The position numbers were made by a program, and so were the translations under genes. The notes beneath the pieces were generated by a model. The model searched no databases and had not been told where the DNA came from. It saw only the letters and a list, made by a program, of their open reading frames with translations. Positions 1-5,867 of a stretch of DNA of 21,494 nt are shown here, one piece after another. Position 1 is the first letter of the stretch. Every line of letters starts with the position of its first letter. The DNA is from a virus, in IMG/VR virus record IMGVR_UViG_3300025168_000798, positions 1-21,494 of that record; one strand, given 5' to 3'.

Positions 1-154
1 AGAAGATCGGGCCAATTTCCAAAAGGGGGGGGTGGCGGGGGGGCACCCCCGGAGTTCCGCGCGACTTTCTCCCTATGGTCCTCTCGCTGTCAGTCCGCAT
101 AATTTCAAAATTTTATTTTTTATTTTATTTTTTATTTTTACCCAAGGAGCGTTA
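1..154 (+). other. Upstream region of terminase: G-rich hairpin, T/A-rich leader, no confident gene
   Basis: No gene can be called with confidence. G runs at 25-32 and 37-43 are followed by CACCCCC at 44-50, giving a perfect 7-bp hairpin (GGGGGTG 28-34 with CACCCCC 44-50, 9-nt loop). The G runs could instead form a G-quadruplex. Frame 1 is open from the window edge to a TAA at 100-102 and could be the last 33 codons of an upstream gene, for example a small terminase, but its poly-glycine content makes this doubtful. Frame 3 runs open to a TAA at 153-155 that overlaps the terminase ATG, but through the T-rich tract it encodes only low-complexity Phe/Leu/Tyr. A GTG at 32 would extend the terminase frame by 41 residues and is rejected because the ribosome binding site lies just before the internal ATG. 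The edge of an assembly is another possible explanation for the G-rich stretch. Confidence 0.4.
111..140 (+). repeat. 12-nt T/A tandem repeat, two and a half copies
   Basis: The unit TTTTATTTTTTA occurs perfectly at 111-122 and 123-134, followed by a half copy TTTTTA at 135-140. It ends two bases before the AAGGAG ribosome binding site of the terminase gene. An unstructured U-rich leader next to a Shine-Dalgarno sequence often favours ribosome loading. That role here is inference. Confidence 0.6.
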
Positions 155-1687
155 ATGGCAAAGCAAGTACCTCACCCAGACGAGCAACAACTCATAGCGA
201 AGCTCCTTGCTTTCAGGGATGACCCCTTGTCCTTTGTCCTTTACGCTTTTCCGTGGGGTCAACCGAACACCCCCCTGGCGAATCACGTTGGACCGCGTCA
301 GTGGCAGCTTGATGCCCTCAACCAGATGCGTGAACACCTACTTGCCAACAATCGAAAGTTGGAACTCGACCAGATACCGGAGTTATTGAAACTCGCCAGG
401 GCCAGCGGCCGGGGGATAGGCAAGTCAGCGTTTCTGGCGTGGATCGCCTTATGGCTTTTCAGTTGTCTACCATCGAGCACGGTGATCGTCTCGGCCAACA
501 CCGAGCAGCAACTCAAGTCCACGACATTTCCAGAGATCAGGAAGTGGGCAACGATGTCGATCAACAAGCGGTGGTTTGAGCATAACGTAATGAGCCTCTA
601 TCCCGCTGAGTGGTTGGTGACGGCTCTCAAGGAGACGACGGGGTACGATGATGCATATTGGTACATACAGGCGAAGCTGTGGTCGGAGGAGAACCCGAAT
701 GCCTTCGCCGGTCCTCATAGTCAGATGGGGATGGCGGTGTTGTTTGATGAGGCCAGCGGCATACCTGGGGACATCTGGCCGGTGGCGCAGGGGTATTTCA
801 CGGACAAGACGACCCATCGTATTTGGATAGCGATCAGCAATCCAAGGAACCCGTCGGGGGAGTTCTTTGAGTGTTTTCATGGGAACCGCGATCAGTGGAA
901 CCATGCGACGATAGACGGGCGGGATGTCAATGAGAATGACCACGGTGTTTATGATAGCATCATTCGGCAGTATGGGCCGGACAGCGATCAGGCGCGGGTT
1001 GAGGTGTACGGGCAGTTCCCCCGGCAGGGCGACGACAACTTCATTGCTAGGGGTGAGGTTGAGGATGCGGTCGAGCGTGAACTGATACCAGACAACGGTG
1101 CACCACTATTGATGGGGGTTGACCCGGCGCGGATGGGTAGAGACAAGGCGGTGATACGGTTCAGACAGGGGCGGGACGCGAGGTCTATACAGCCGCAGGT
1201 GTTTGCTAAATGCACGACAGAGCAGATGGCGGAGCATTGTTCGACGGCGATTGAGAAGTACAAGCCAGATCATGTTTTTATTGAGGCAGACGGCATTGGG
1301 GGTCCGGTGTGCGAATTGTTGAGCAATGCTGGATACCGCATCATCGAGGTGCAAGCTGGTGGCGCTGCACAGGATAAGACGGTGTTCTATCTGCACAGGA
1401 CGGAATTGTGGGGTCGGATGCGAGATTGGATTCCAACCGGGTGCCTTCCGAGCGAGGGGGAGTTGGTGGACGATCTCTGCGCTATGCGCTACAGCGTCAA
1501 CCTTAAAGGGCAACTCGCGCTATGGCCGAAGGAGAAGATGCGCAAGGAAGGGTTCGCCTCACCAGACTACGCGGACGCCCTGGCGATGACGTTCAGCAAG
1601 AACGTGTCGAGGAACGACGCACCATCATCCCGTAGGTTCAGGAAGAACAGAGTTGTAGTTTCTTCAGATTATGATATATTCACATGA
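155..1687 (+). CDS. terL: Phage terminase, large subunit (TerL)
   Basis: The 510-aa packaging motor cuts concatemeric DNA and pumps it through the portal using ATP. The ATPase domain shows a Walker A-type loop SGRGIGKS (residues 84-91), a hydrophobic strand ending in the Walker B acids VLFDEA (195-200), and a likely coupling motif ISNP (227-230). The C-terminal RNase H-like nuclease shows acidic residues in GVDPARMGRD (Asp323), FIEADG (Glu378/Asp379) and PDYADAL (Asp471, Asp474). The first Walker A position is Ser instead of Gly, which is common in terminases. I chose ATG 155 because AAGGAG sits at 144-149 with good spacing. The upstream GTG at 32 would add a low-complexity Phe-rich extension. 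No small terminase is visible upstream within the window. A terminator-like hairpin follows the gene. Assignment is very likely from motifs and position. Confidence 0.95.
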   Translation: MAKQVPHPDEQQLIAKLLAFRDDPLSFVLYAFPWGQPNTPLANHVGPRQWQLDALNQMREHLLANNRKLELDQIPELLKLARASGRGIGKSAFLAWIALWLFSCLPSSTVIVSANTEQQLKSTTFPEIRKWATMSINKRWFEHNVMSLYPAEWLVTALKETTGYDDAYWYIQAKLWSEENPNAFAGPHSQMGMAVLFDEASGIPGDIWPVAQGYFTDKTTHRIWIAISNPRNPSGEFFECFHGNRDQWNHATIDGRDVNENDHGVYDSIIRQYGPDSDQARVEVYGQFPRQGDDNFIARGEVEDAVERELIPDNGAPLLMGVDPARMGRDKAVIRFRQGRDARSIQPQVFAKCTTEQMAEHCSTAIEKYKPDHVFIEADGIGGPVCELLSNAGYRIIEVQAGGAAQDKTVFYLHRTELWGRMRDWIPTGCLPSEGELVDDLCAMRYSVNLKGQLALWPKEKMRKEGFASPDYADALAMTFSKNVSRNDAPSSRRFRKNRVVVSSDYDIFT

Positions 1688-1734
1688 TCCTCCCTGGATG
1701 AGACTATTGCGTGAGCACGCAGTTCTCAATACTC

Positions 1735-1763
1735 AACCCTCGGCCTTGTGCCGGGGGTTCTTT
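1735..1763 (+). terminator. Terminator-like hairpin after terminase
   Basis: Positions 1735-1744 pair with 1750-1759 to form a 10-bp stem with one T·G wobble and a 5-nt loop (CTTGT). Short T-rich sequence TTCTTTCC follows. It lies 47 bases past the terminase stop and 50 bases before the next start codon, where an intrinsic terminator or transcript-stabilising hairpin would be expected. The T-tract is imperfect, so termination may be partial. Confidence 0.6.
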
Positions 1764-1812
1764 CCGTTGTAGTGTGCCCATGTTGCAACACTGTGACCTA
1801 CAGGAGACGCCT

Positions 1813-2022
1813 ATGGGCGGTTTATTCTCTTCGCCAAAGATTCCCGATCCCAAGCCCGCGCCAGCGCCACCATCAAGGTCTGACACAGAAGTCAGGGATG
1901 CTGCTACACGGACGCGTTTGCAAAGAGCAAACGCAACAGGGCGGGAAAAGACTATTGCGACCAGCGGCCAGGGAGTAACGGACGAGTCCTCCCCAGCGAT
2001 TATGAAACTGTTGGGAGAGTGA
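1813..2022 (+). CDS. Small Pro-rich phage protein between terminase and portal
   Basis: The predicted protein has 69 aa. It starts MGGLFSSPK, followed by a Pro/Ala-rich stretch (about residues 10-20), a charged Arg-rich helix, then the segment IATSGQGVTDES and a C-terminal LLGE. Small proteins with a Pro-rich N-terminus and a TSGQGV...LLG tail often sit between terminase and portal in podoviruses; their function is not known to me. The frame is open back to a GTG at 1711. ATG 1813 is preferred because AGGAG lies at 1802-1806 and the upstream extension would cross the terminator hairpin. The stop is one base before the next ATG, so the two genes are probably translated together. The C-terminal motif appears related to that of the next gene. 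Confidence 0.8.
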   Translation: MGGLFSSPKIPDPKPAPAPPSRSDTEVRDAATRTRLQRANATGREKTIATSGQGVTDESSPAIMKLLGE

Positions 2023-2023
2023 G

Positions 2024-2605
2024 ATGAGTGGTAGTGATGCAGGGAACGACGGGTCTGACGACAACTCCAAGGGCGTGGGAGAGCTGCCGGGAAATCGCCA
2101 CATCTTCTCTGATGACCCAAAAACGGTTTCTAGTCCCAGCCTATTCAGCATCCTCTCTGGTAGACATTCAGCGGATAAAGCGAATGATGGGTCCACCGAC
2201 AACTCCAAGGTAGTGGGGACGCCAGAGCGTAAGAGCGTTTTACCTGAGAGTTCTGGCCCCGGCGTCTTCAGCGCCCTCTCAACCGTTTTAGGTTTAGCAA
2301 CGCCTATGGGTCTAGGTGCTAAAATAGCTACTGGAGTGGGCGGGCATTTACTCGACAGAAGCGGTATGCTTGATGGGTTCAACACCAGCGGTCTAGGGAC
2401 GGGGGGTGTAACTGACGACCCCGGCGACGACTCTGTTTCAGGAGCGCAGCAAAGAAGCCAACAGTACACACCCGGCGCGAGTAAAGAGTCCGACACACCA
2501 TCAGCCACTGCGGCGTTGGTTGAGCCAATGACAGCAGCCCAGCGAAGGAAGAGGGCGCTTGCACGATCTGCTACCACCTCAACCGAAACACTACTCGGAG
2601 CCTAA
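2024..2605 (+). CDS. Hypothetical linker protein with internal duplication
   Basis: The predicted protein has 193 aa and I do not recognise its function. The N-terminal half is Ser/Gly/Asp-rich and holds two copies of one unit (residues 8-45 and 54-86), each beginning NDGS.DNSK.VG and ending FS.LS. Residues 87-115 are Gly/Leu/Ala-rich and could be a weak amphipathic or membrane-associating helix. A TSGLGTGGVTDD segment (121-132) and a basic C-terminus (AAQRRKRALARS) ending in LLGA resemble the tail of the preceding 69-aa protein, suggesting an expanded paralogue or a shared partner. Mostly disordered composition fits an assembly or virion-associated protein. GGGAG at 2013-2017 is the ribosome binding site. 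The stop is two bases before the portal ATG. Confidence 0.8.
   Translation: MSGSDAGNDGSDDNSKGVGELPGNRHIFSDDPKTVSSPSLFSILSGRHSADKANDGSTDNSKVVGTPERKSVLPESSGPGVFSALSTVLGLATPMGLGAKIATGVGGHLLDRSGMLDGFNTSGLGTGGVTDDPGDDSVSGAQQRSQQYTPGASKESDTPSATAALVEPMTAAQRRKRALARSATTSTETLLGA
2045..2158 (+). repeat. Internal coding repeat, copy 1 (193-aa protein)
   Basis: Residues 8-45 of the 193-aa protein: NDGSDDNSKGVG at the start and FSILS at the end. The DNA core GACAACTCCAAGG is shared exactly with copy 2. Confidence 0.65.
2183..2281 (+). repeat. Internal coding repeat, copy 2 (193-aa protein)
   Basis: Residues 54-86: NDGSTDNSKVVG at the start and FSALS at the end. It is about five residues shorter than copy 1 and diverged in the middle, consistent with an older tandem duplication. 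Confidence 0.65.
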
Positions 2606-2607
2606 AC

Positions 2608-4230
2608 ATGGCCGAACAAGACATCGCTGGCGATATCATCAAACGGTACGACTCGTTGGTCAGCCAGCGCGGGACATGGGAGAGCCATTGGACTGAGATA
2701 GCCGACCGTGTGTTGCCCCGCTACAGCGTCCCGTATCAGTCGCCTAGCTCAGAGATCACCCGTGGCGAGAAGCGCACTGAGAAGATGCTCGACAGTACCG
2801 CAGCGTTGGGGCTTGAGCGTTTTGCTGCTGCGATGGAGAGTATGCTGACGCCGCGTAATCAGAAGTGGCACAGGCTGAAAGCATCTGATCCTAGCCTGAT
2901 GAAAGACCATGATGTTAAGTTGTGGTTCGAGGACGCGACGAACAGGCTGTTCAGACACCGCTACTCACCGAAGGCAAACTATTCCAGCCAACAGCACGAG
3001 GTCTACATTGGCCTGGGTGCGTTTGGAACCGGCGTCATGTTCACCGACCATCACGACAAAGGGGGTCTGAGATATCAGGCGACTGACCTTCGGGAACTCT
3101 ATTTCGACATGAGCCATCAGGCGATGATCGACACGGCGTACCGGAAGTACTGTTTGACAGCGCGGCAGATGCAACAGCGTGTTGACACCGGGCGTTGGGA
3201 CAAGATACCGGACAGCGTTGTCAGTACACTGAAGACTGACCCCGATAAACAGTATGAGATCATCCACTGTGTCCGCCCACGAATTGAGGTTGAGGCGGGT
3301 AGGCTTGACGCCAAAGGTAAACAGTTCGCGTCCTATTACATCTCGGTACAGGACCGTATGGTCCTGAGTGAAGGCGGGTTCAATACATTCCCATATCAGG
3401 TGTCGCGTTACGTCACGGGGCCGGGGGAAATCTATGGCCGGTCGCCCGCGATGCTGGCGCTGCCCGCGATCAAGGTTCTCAACGAGCAGAAGAAGACGCT
3501 GCTCAAGCAGGGCCACATGGTCGTGGACCCGGTGTTGCTGTCGCACGACGATGGCATCCTCGACACATTTAGCTTGAAGCCTGGAACGATGAACCCCGGT
3601 GGGGTATCCGCTGATGGTCGTGCGCTTGTCCACACACTCCCGACCGGCAATCTCGCAGCCGGTCAAGATTTGATGGACATGGAGCGCAGCGTTATCAACG
3701 ATGCGTTCCTGGTGTCACTGTTCCAAATCCTGATCGAGACGCCAACGATGACGGCGACCGAAGTTCTCGAACGCGCCCGTGAGAAGGGGGCGCTGTTGTC
3801 ACCGACAATGGGCCGTCAACAGTCTGAGATGTTGGGGCCAATGATCGAGCGTGAACTCGATGTCCTGTCGAAGCAAGGTCTGTTGTCCCCGATGCCACCG
3901 CTGCTGGCCGAAGCAGAAGGCGAGTTTGAGATTGAGTACGATAGCCCGCTGTCACGGTCGCAACGCTCCGAAGAAGCAGCCGGTTGGCTGCGAACTCTGG
4001 AAGCGGCGATTGCATACGCCAACACGACACAAGACCTGTCGGTGTTGGATCAGTTCAACACGGATGTCATCTACCAACAGTTGGCCGAGATTAATGCGGT
4101 TCCGGCGTCGTGGATGAATGATCTCGAAACAGTCAAGGCCCAACGTGAACAACGTGCTCAACAGCAGCAGACCCAACAGATGATCGAGGCGGCACCTGCC
4201 GCTGCTGGCGTGATGAAAGCATTGCAGTAA
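2608..4230 (+). CDS. Portal / head-to-tail connector protein (T7 gp8 family)
   Basis: The 540-aa protein is very close in length to T7 gp8 (about 536 aa). It forms the dodecameric ring at one capsid vertex through which TerL packages DNA and to which the tail tube attaches. The N-terminus carries the family pattern RYDSL..QR.TWE.HW.EIA...LPR (residues 13-38). A GLGAFGTGVMF segment (135-145) and the TATEVLERAREKG...P..GR...E.L.P.IERE region near residues 380-425 are typical of the Head-tail_con family. The C-terminal 40 residues are Gln/Ala-rich and probably line or cap the DNA channel. GGAG lies at 2597-2600, seven bases before the ATG. The TAA overlaps the ATG of the next gene (TAATG at 4228-4232), indicating translational coupling. 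Family assignment is strong; atomic details are inference. Confidence 0.93.
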   Translation: MAEQDIAGDIIKRYDSLVSQRGTWESHWTEIADRVLPRYSVPYQSPSSEITRGEKRTEKMLDSTAALGLERFAAAMESMLTPRNQKWHRLKASDPSLMKDHDVKLWFEDATNRLFRHRYSPKANYSSQQHEVYIGLGAFGTGVMFTDHHDKGGLRYQATDLRELYFDMSHQAMIDTAYRKYCLTARQMQQRVDTGRWDKIPDSVVSTLKTDPDKQYEIIHCVRPRIEVEAGRLDAKGKQFASYYISVQDRMVLSEGGFNTFPYQVSRYVTGPGEIYGRSPAMLALPAIKVLNEQKKTLLKQGHMVVDPVLLSHDDGILDTFSLKPGTMNPGGVSADGRALVHTLPTGNLAAGQDLMDMERSVINDAFLVSLFQILIETPTMTATEVLERAREKGALLSPTMGRQQSEMLGPMIERELDVLSKQGLLSPMPPLLAEAEGEFEIEYDSPLSRSQRSEEAAGWLRTLEAAIAYANTTQDLSVLDQFNTDVIYQQLAEINAVPASWMNDLETVKAQREQRAQQQQTQQMIEAAPAAAGVMKALQ

Positions 4231-4484
4231 TGATAGACCAAGTGCGGGACTTCTTGCGGACTCGTTCGCAAGCCTACCGCCAAGTGTTCAAAGGGGTCCA
4301 CGCCTCACGGGTTCTTCAGGATTTGGGAGAGTTTTGTCGGGCAAATGAAAGCACCTTCCACACCGACTCCCGACTCGAAGGCATCCTACAGGGACGGCGA
4401 GAGGTGTGGTTGCGAATTACGAAGCACCTCAACATGACGGAAGCAGAACTCTTACAACATTATAATCCAACCAAAGGAGCATAA
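4230..4484 (+). CDS. Bbp19-like small phage protein
   Basis: The predicted protein has 84 aa and is helical. The pattern DFLRTRSQAY..VF.......VL.DL..FCR...STFH.D.R....L.GRREVWLRI..HL resembles the Bbp19 family, first named in Bordetella phage BPP-1, usually found between portal and scaffold genes. The molecular role is not established to my knowledge; a chaperone or assembly factor for the portal or procapsid would fit its place. Its ATG overlaps the portal stop by one base and it lacks a strong ribosome binding site of its own, so translation probably depends on the portal gene. The scaffold gene starts three bases after the stop. Confidence 0.8.
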   Translation: MIDQVRDFLRTRSQAYRQVFKGVHASRVLQDLGEFCRANESTFHTDSRLEGILQGRREVWLRITKHLNMTEAELLQHYNPTKGA

Positions 4485-4487
4485 TAC

Positions 4488-5384
4488 ATGGCCGAAGAAA
4501 CTGGGTCCGTTGACGCGGGCAACCCGGCACCGGAAGCATCCGCGCCCCCCGCCGAGACAAGCGCTCCAGAAGCCGCCCCCGCGCCGGGGCGCACACCAGA
4601 CGCACCGAACACAGATTGGATCGGTGGTGTTCCAGATGGTGATGTCAAAGATTGGGCCATCAGCAAAGGTCTACAGAACGGTTCTTACGCGAATGTTCTA
4701 GGCAGCTACCGCAACCTTGAGAGCATGATGGGAGCCGACAAGGCTGGCCGTACCGTTGTACTCCTTGGCGACGACGCCACACCGGAACAGAGAAACGAGT
4801 TCTACACCAAGTTGGGGCGTCCTGAGACAGCCGCCGACTACGGCCTCGCTCCCCCCGCAGGAGAAGACGGAGCCTTCGCAGAGTGGGCCTCGAATACATT
4901 TCACGGTGCGGGCCTGACAGATAAGCAAGCGAAGATCATCTCGGAAAGTTGGGAGGGTTATCGCGGAACGACAGAGAAAGCCACTAATACCGCTGCTGAA
5001 GTGTCGCGCAATGACGCCATCGCGCAGTTGAGGACGGATTGGGGCGCAGCGTATGAACAGAAGATCGCCGGTATCGACGTTGCCGCGACTAAACTTGGGT
5101 TCACGTTGGAAAATTTAGAAGGACTGCGGAGCAGTATGGGGCCGGTTGCCGCGATGAAGTTCATCGACAACCTGAACTCCAAGATGGGTGACCATAACTT
5201 CGACACTGGAGAGTCGGTGGTGAGTAACGAGAAGACCCCTGACCAAGCGAAGACTGAGTTGAACGAACTATCAATGAACAAAGAGTTCATGGACGCATGG
5301 CTCGACAAGCAACACCCTGGACATAACGCCGCCGTCAATAAGAAGTCGGCGCTGGCCCGACAAGCCACGGGCCTCGCAGCATGA
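4488..5384 (+). CDS. Capsid scaffolding protein
   Basis: The predicted protein has 298 aa, close to T7 gp9 (about 307 aa). Scaffolds direct coat assembly into a procapsid and leave before or during packaging. The first 42 residues are Pro/Ala/Glu-rich and disordered. Then comes a segment typical of phage scaffolds: DWIGGVPDGDVKDWA, YRNLESMMGADKAGRTVVL, DDATPEQRNEFYTKLGRPE (about 43-120). The C-terminal half is helical and charged, with DKQHPGHNAAV near residue 275. Its position between portal and capsid is the standard scaffold slot. AAGGAG lies at 4474-4479, eight bases before the ATG. The gene ends ATGA, with its stop overlapping the next start by four bases. The acidic, disordered N-terminus and context make the call likely. 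No protease gene is seen nearby. Confidence 0.85.
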   Translation: MAEETGSVDAGNPAPEASAPPAETSAPEAAPAPGRTPDAPNTDWIGGVPDGDVKDWAISKGLQNGSYANVLGSYRNLESMMGADKAGRTVVLLGDDATPEQRNEFYTKLGRPETAADYGLAPPAGEDGAFAEWASNTFHGAGLTDKQAKIISESWEGYRGTTEKATNTAAEVSRNDAIAQLRTDWGAAYEQKIAGIDVAATKLGFTLENLEGLRSSMGPVAAMKFIDNLNSKMGDHNFDTGESVVSNEKTPDQAKTELNELSMNKEFMDAWLDKQHPGHNAAVNKKSALARQATGLAA

Positions 5385-5551
5385 AACAGGTAAGATTAGA
5401 AGCCCTCAAGTTGGCGAGTCGGCTTGAGGGTGTGACCGCTGATAATGTCCTCGCTGTGTCAGAATTGTTGGCGCAGTATATTTCTGCTGGACCGAAGGTG
5501 GTAGAGTTGGATAAACTGAAGCGTAAACATATTAACAGAGGTGAGAAGTAA
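5381..5551 (+). CDS. Small helical protein upstream of the capsid gene
   Basis: The predicted protein has 56 aa, starting MKQVRLEALKLASRLEG and continuing as two probable helices with a basic C-terminus (KLKRKHINRGEK). The ATG overlaps the scaffold stop (ATGA, 5381-5384) and the TAA overlaps the next ATG (TAATG, 5549-5553). The gene is therefore locked into a coupled chain, and this is the main evidence that it is real. Small proteins with a LEALKLA...V...A..L pattern occur at this place in other podoviruses, but I know no assigned function. It may take part in capsid assembly. Confidence 0.65.
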   Translation: MKQVRLEALKLASRLEGVTADNVLAVSELLAQYISAGPKVVELDKLKRKHINRGEK

Positions 5552-5658
5552 TGCCCTATGGTCCCGGTACTTACGGTTCAAAAGTTGGAAGACCTGCATC
5601 TAAGCCAATGGCTAAGAAAAAGCCGGTCGTGAAGAAATCATCACCAAGGAAAAAGTGA
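5551..5658 (+). CDS. Very small Lys-rich protein with MPYG.GTYGSK.GRP motif
   Basis: The predicted protein has only 35 aa: MPYGPGTYGSKVGRPASKP followed by a strongly basic tail with 10 Lys or Arg among the last 16 residues. I recall that short proteins beginning MPYG.GTYGSK.GRP recur near capsid genes of marine podoviruses, which argues it is not a chance frame; a search would settle this. The GRP segment followed by lysines looks like an AT-hook-type or general nucleic-acid-binding tail. Packaging with DNA, or binding the scaffold or the structured leader RNA just downstream, are speculative roles. The start overlaps the stop of the preceding 56-aa gene. It is the last gene before the 216-base non-coding leader. 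Confidence 0.65.
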   Translation: MPYGPGTYGSKVGRPASKPMAKKKPVVKKSSPRKK

Positions 5659-5702
5659 TAAAGCAGGTTTAGCCTTAATGCACATCAGAACGCGTAAACC
5701 TG

Positions 5703-5732
5703 TTGCATTACCGTTACACCTGTGCTCATAAT
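5703..5732 (+). promoter_or_regulatory. Possible sigma70-like promoter in capsid leader
   Basis: TTGCAT at 5703-5708 and CATAAT at 5727-5732 are separated by 18 bases. The -10 matches five of six consensus positions, but the -35 matches mainly in TTG. A promoter here would give the capsid gene its own transcript starting near 5739. Weak: single hexamer matches like this arise by chance. Confidence 0.25.
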
Positions 5733-5830
5733 GCCACAAGCACACCATAGTGGTGTCGAAAGGGAAACCGCCGATAACCCGCAAGGGCCGGTTATAAAAC
5801 CTTAGTAGTGGCCCCGAAGTTTTCGGACAA

Positions 5831-5867
5831 GCCTTCCAGCTTTTTGTTTTAACCGACATAGGAAGGC
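5831..5867 (+). promoter_or_regulatory. Hairpin sequestering the capsid ribosome binding site
   Basis: GCCTTCC (5831-5837) is the exact reverse complement of GGAAGGC (5861-5867), separated by a 23-nt T-rich loop. The 3' arm contains the strong Shine-Dalgarno AGGAAGG (5860-5866) of the capsid gene, whose ATG is at 5875. In the paired state the ribosome site would be masked, so this could gate or time capsid translation. Confidence 0.5.

Noticed and set aside
1-20. Possible sequencing-adapter remnant at the left edge (AGAAGATCGG)
   Set aside because: Only a short partial resemblance to common adapter sequence; the following bases do not continue the match.
32-154. GTG-initiated 41-residue N-terminal extension of terminase
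   Set aside because: Encodes a low-complexity Phe/Ile-rich stretch from the T/A repeat, while a clear AAGGAG precedes ATG 155, where the terminase-like sequence begins.
1781-1790. Perfect 10-base palindrome TGTTGCAACA before the 69-aa gene
   Set aside because: Could be an operator, but it is a single short copy with no second site or repressor gene nearby; palindromes of this length occur by chance.
5841-5850. T-run TTTTTGTTTT as an intrinsic terminator in the capsid leader
   Set aside because: The nearest upstream hairpin (5814-5826) ends 14 bases earlier and has only five pairs, so the arrangement is not that of a terminator.
5641-5859. 72-aa minus-strand frame covering the capsid leader
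   Set aside because: No ribosome binding site before its ATG on the minus strand, unfamiliar composition, and all other genes are on the + strand. The inverted repeats explain the region better.
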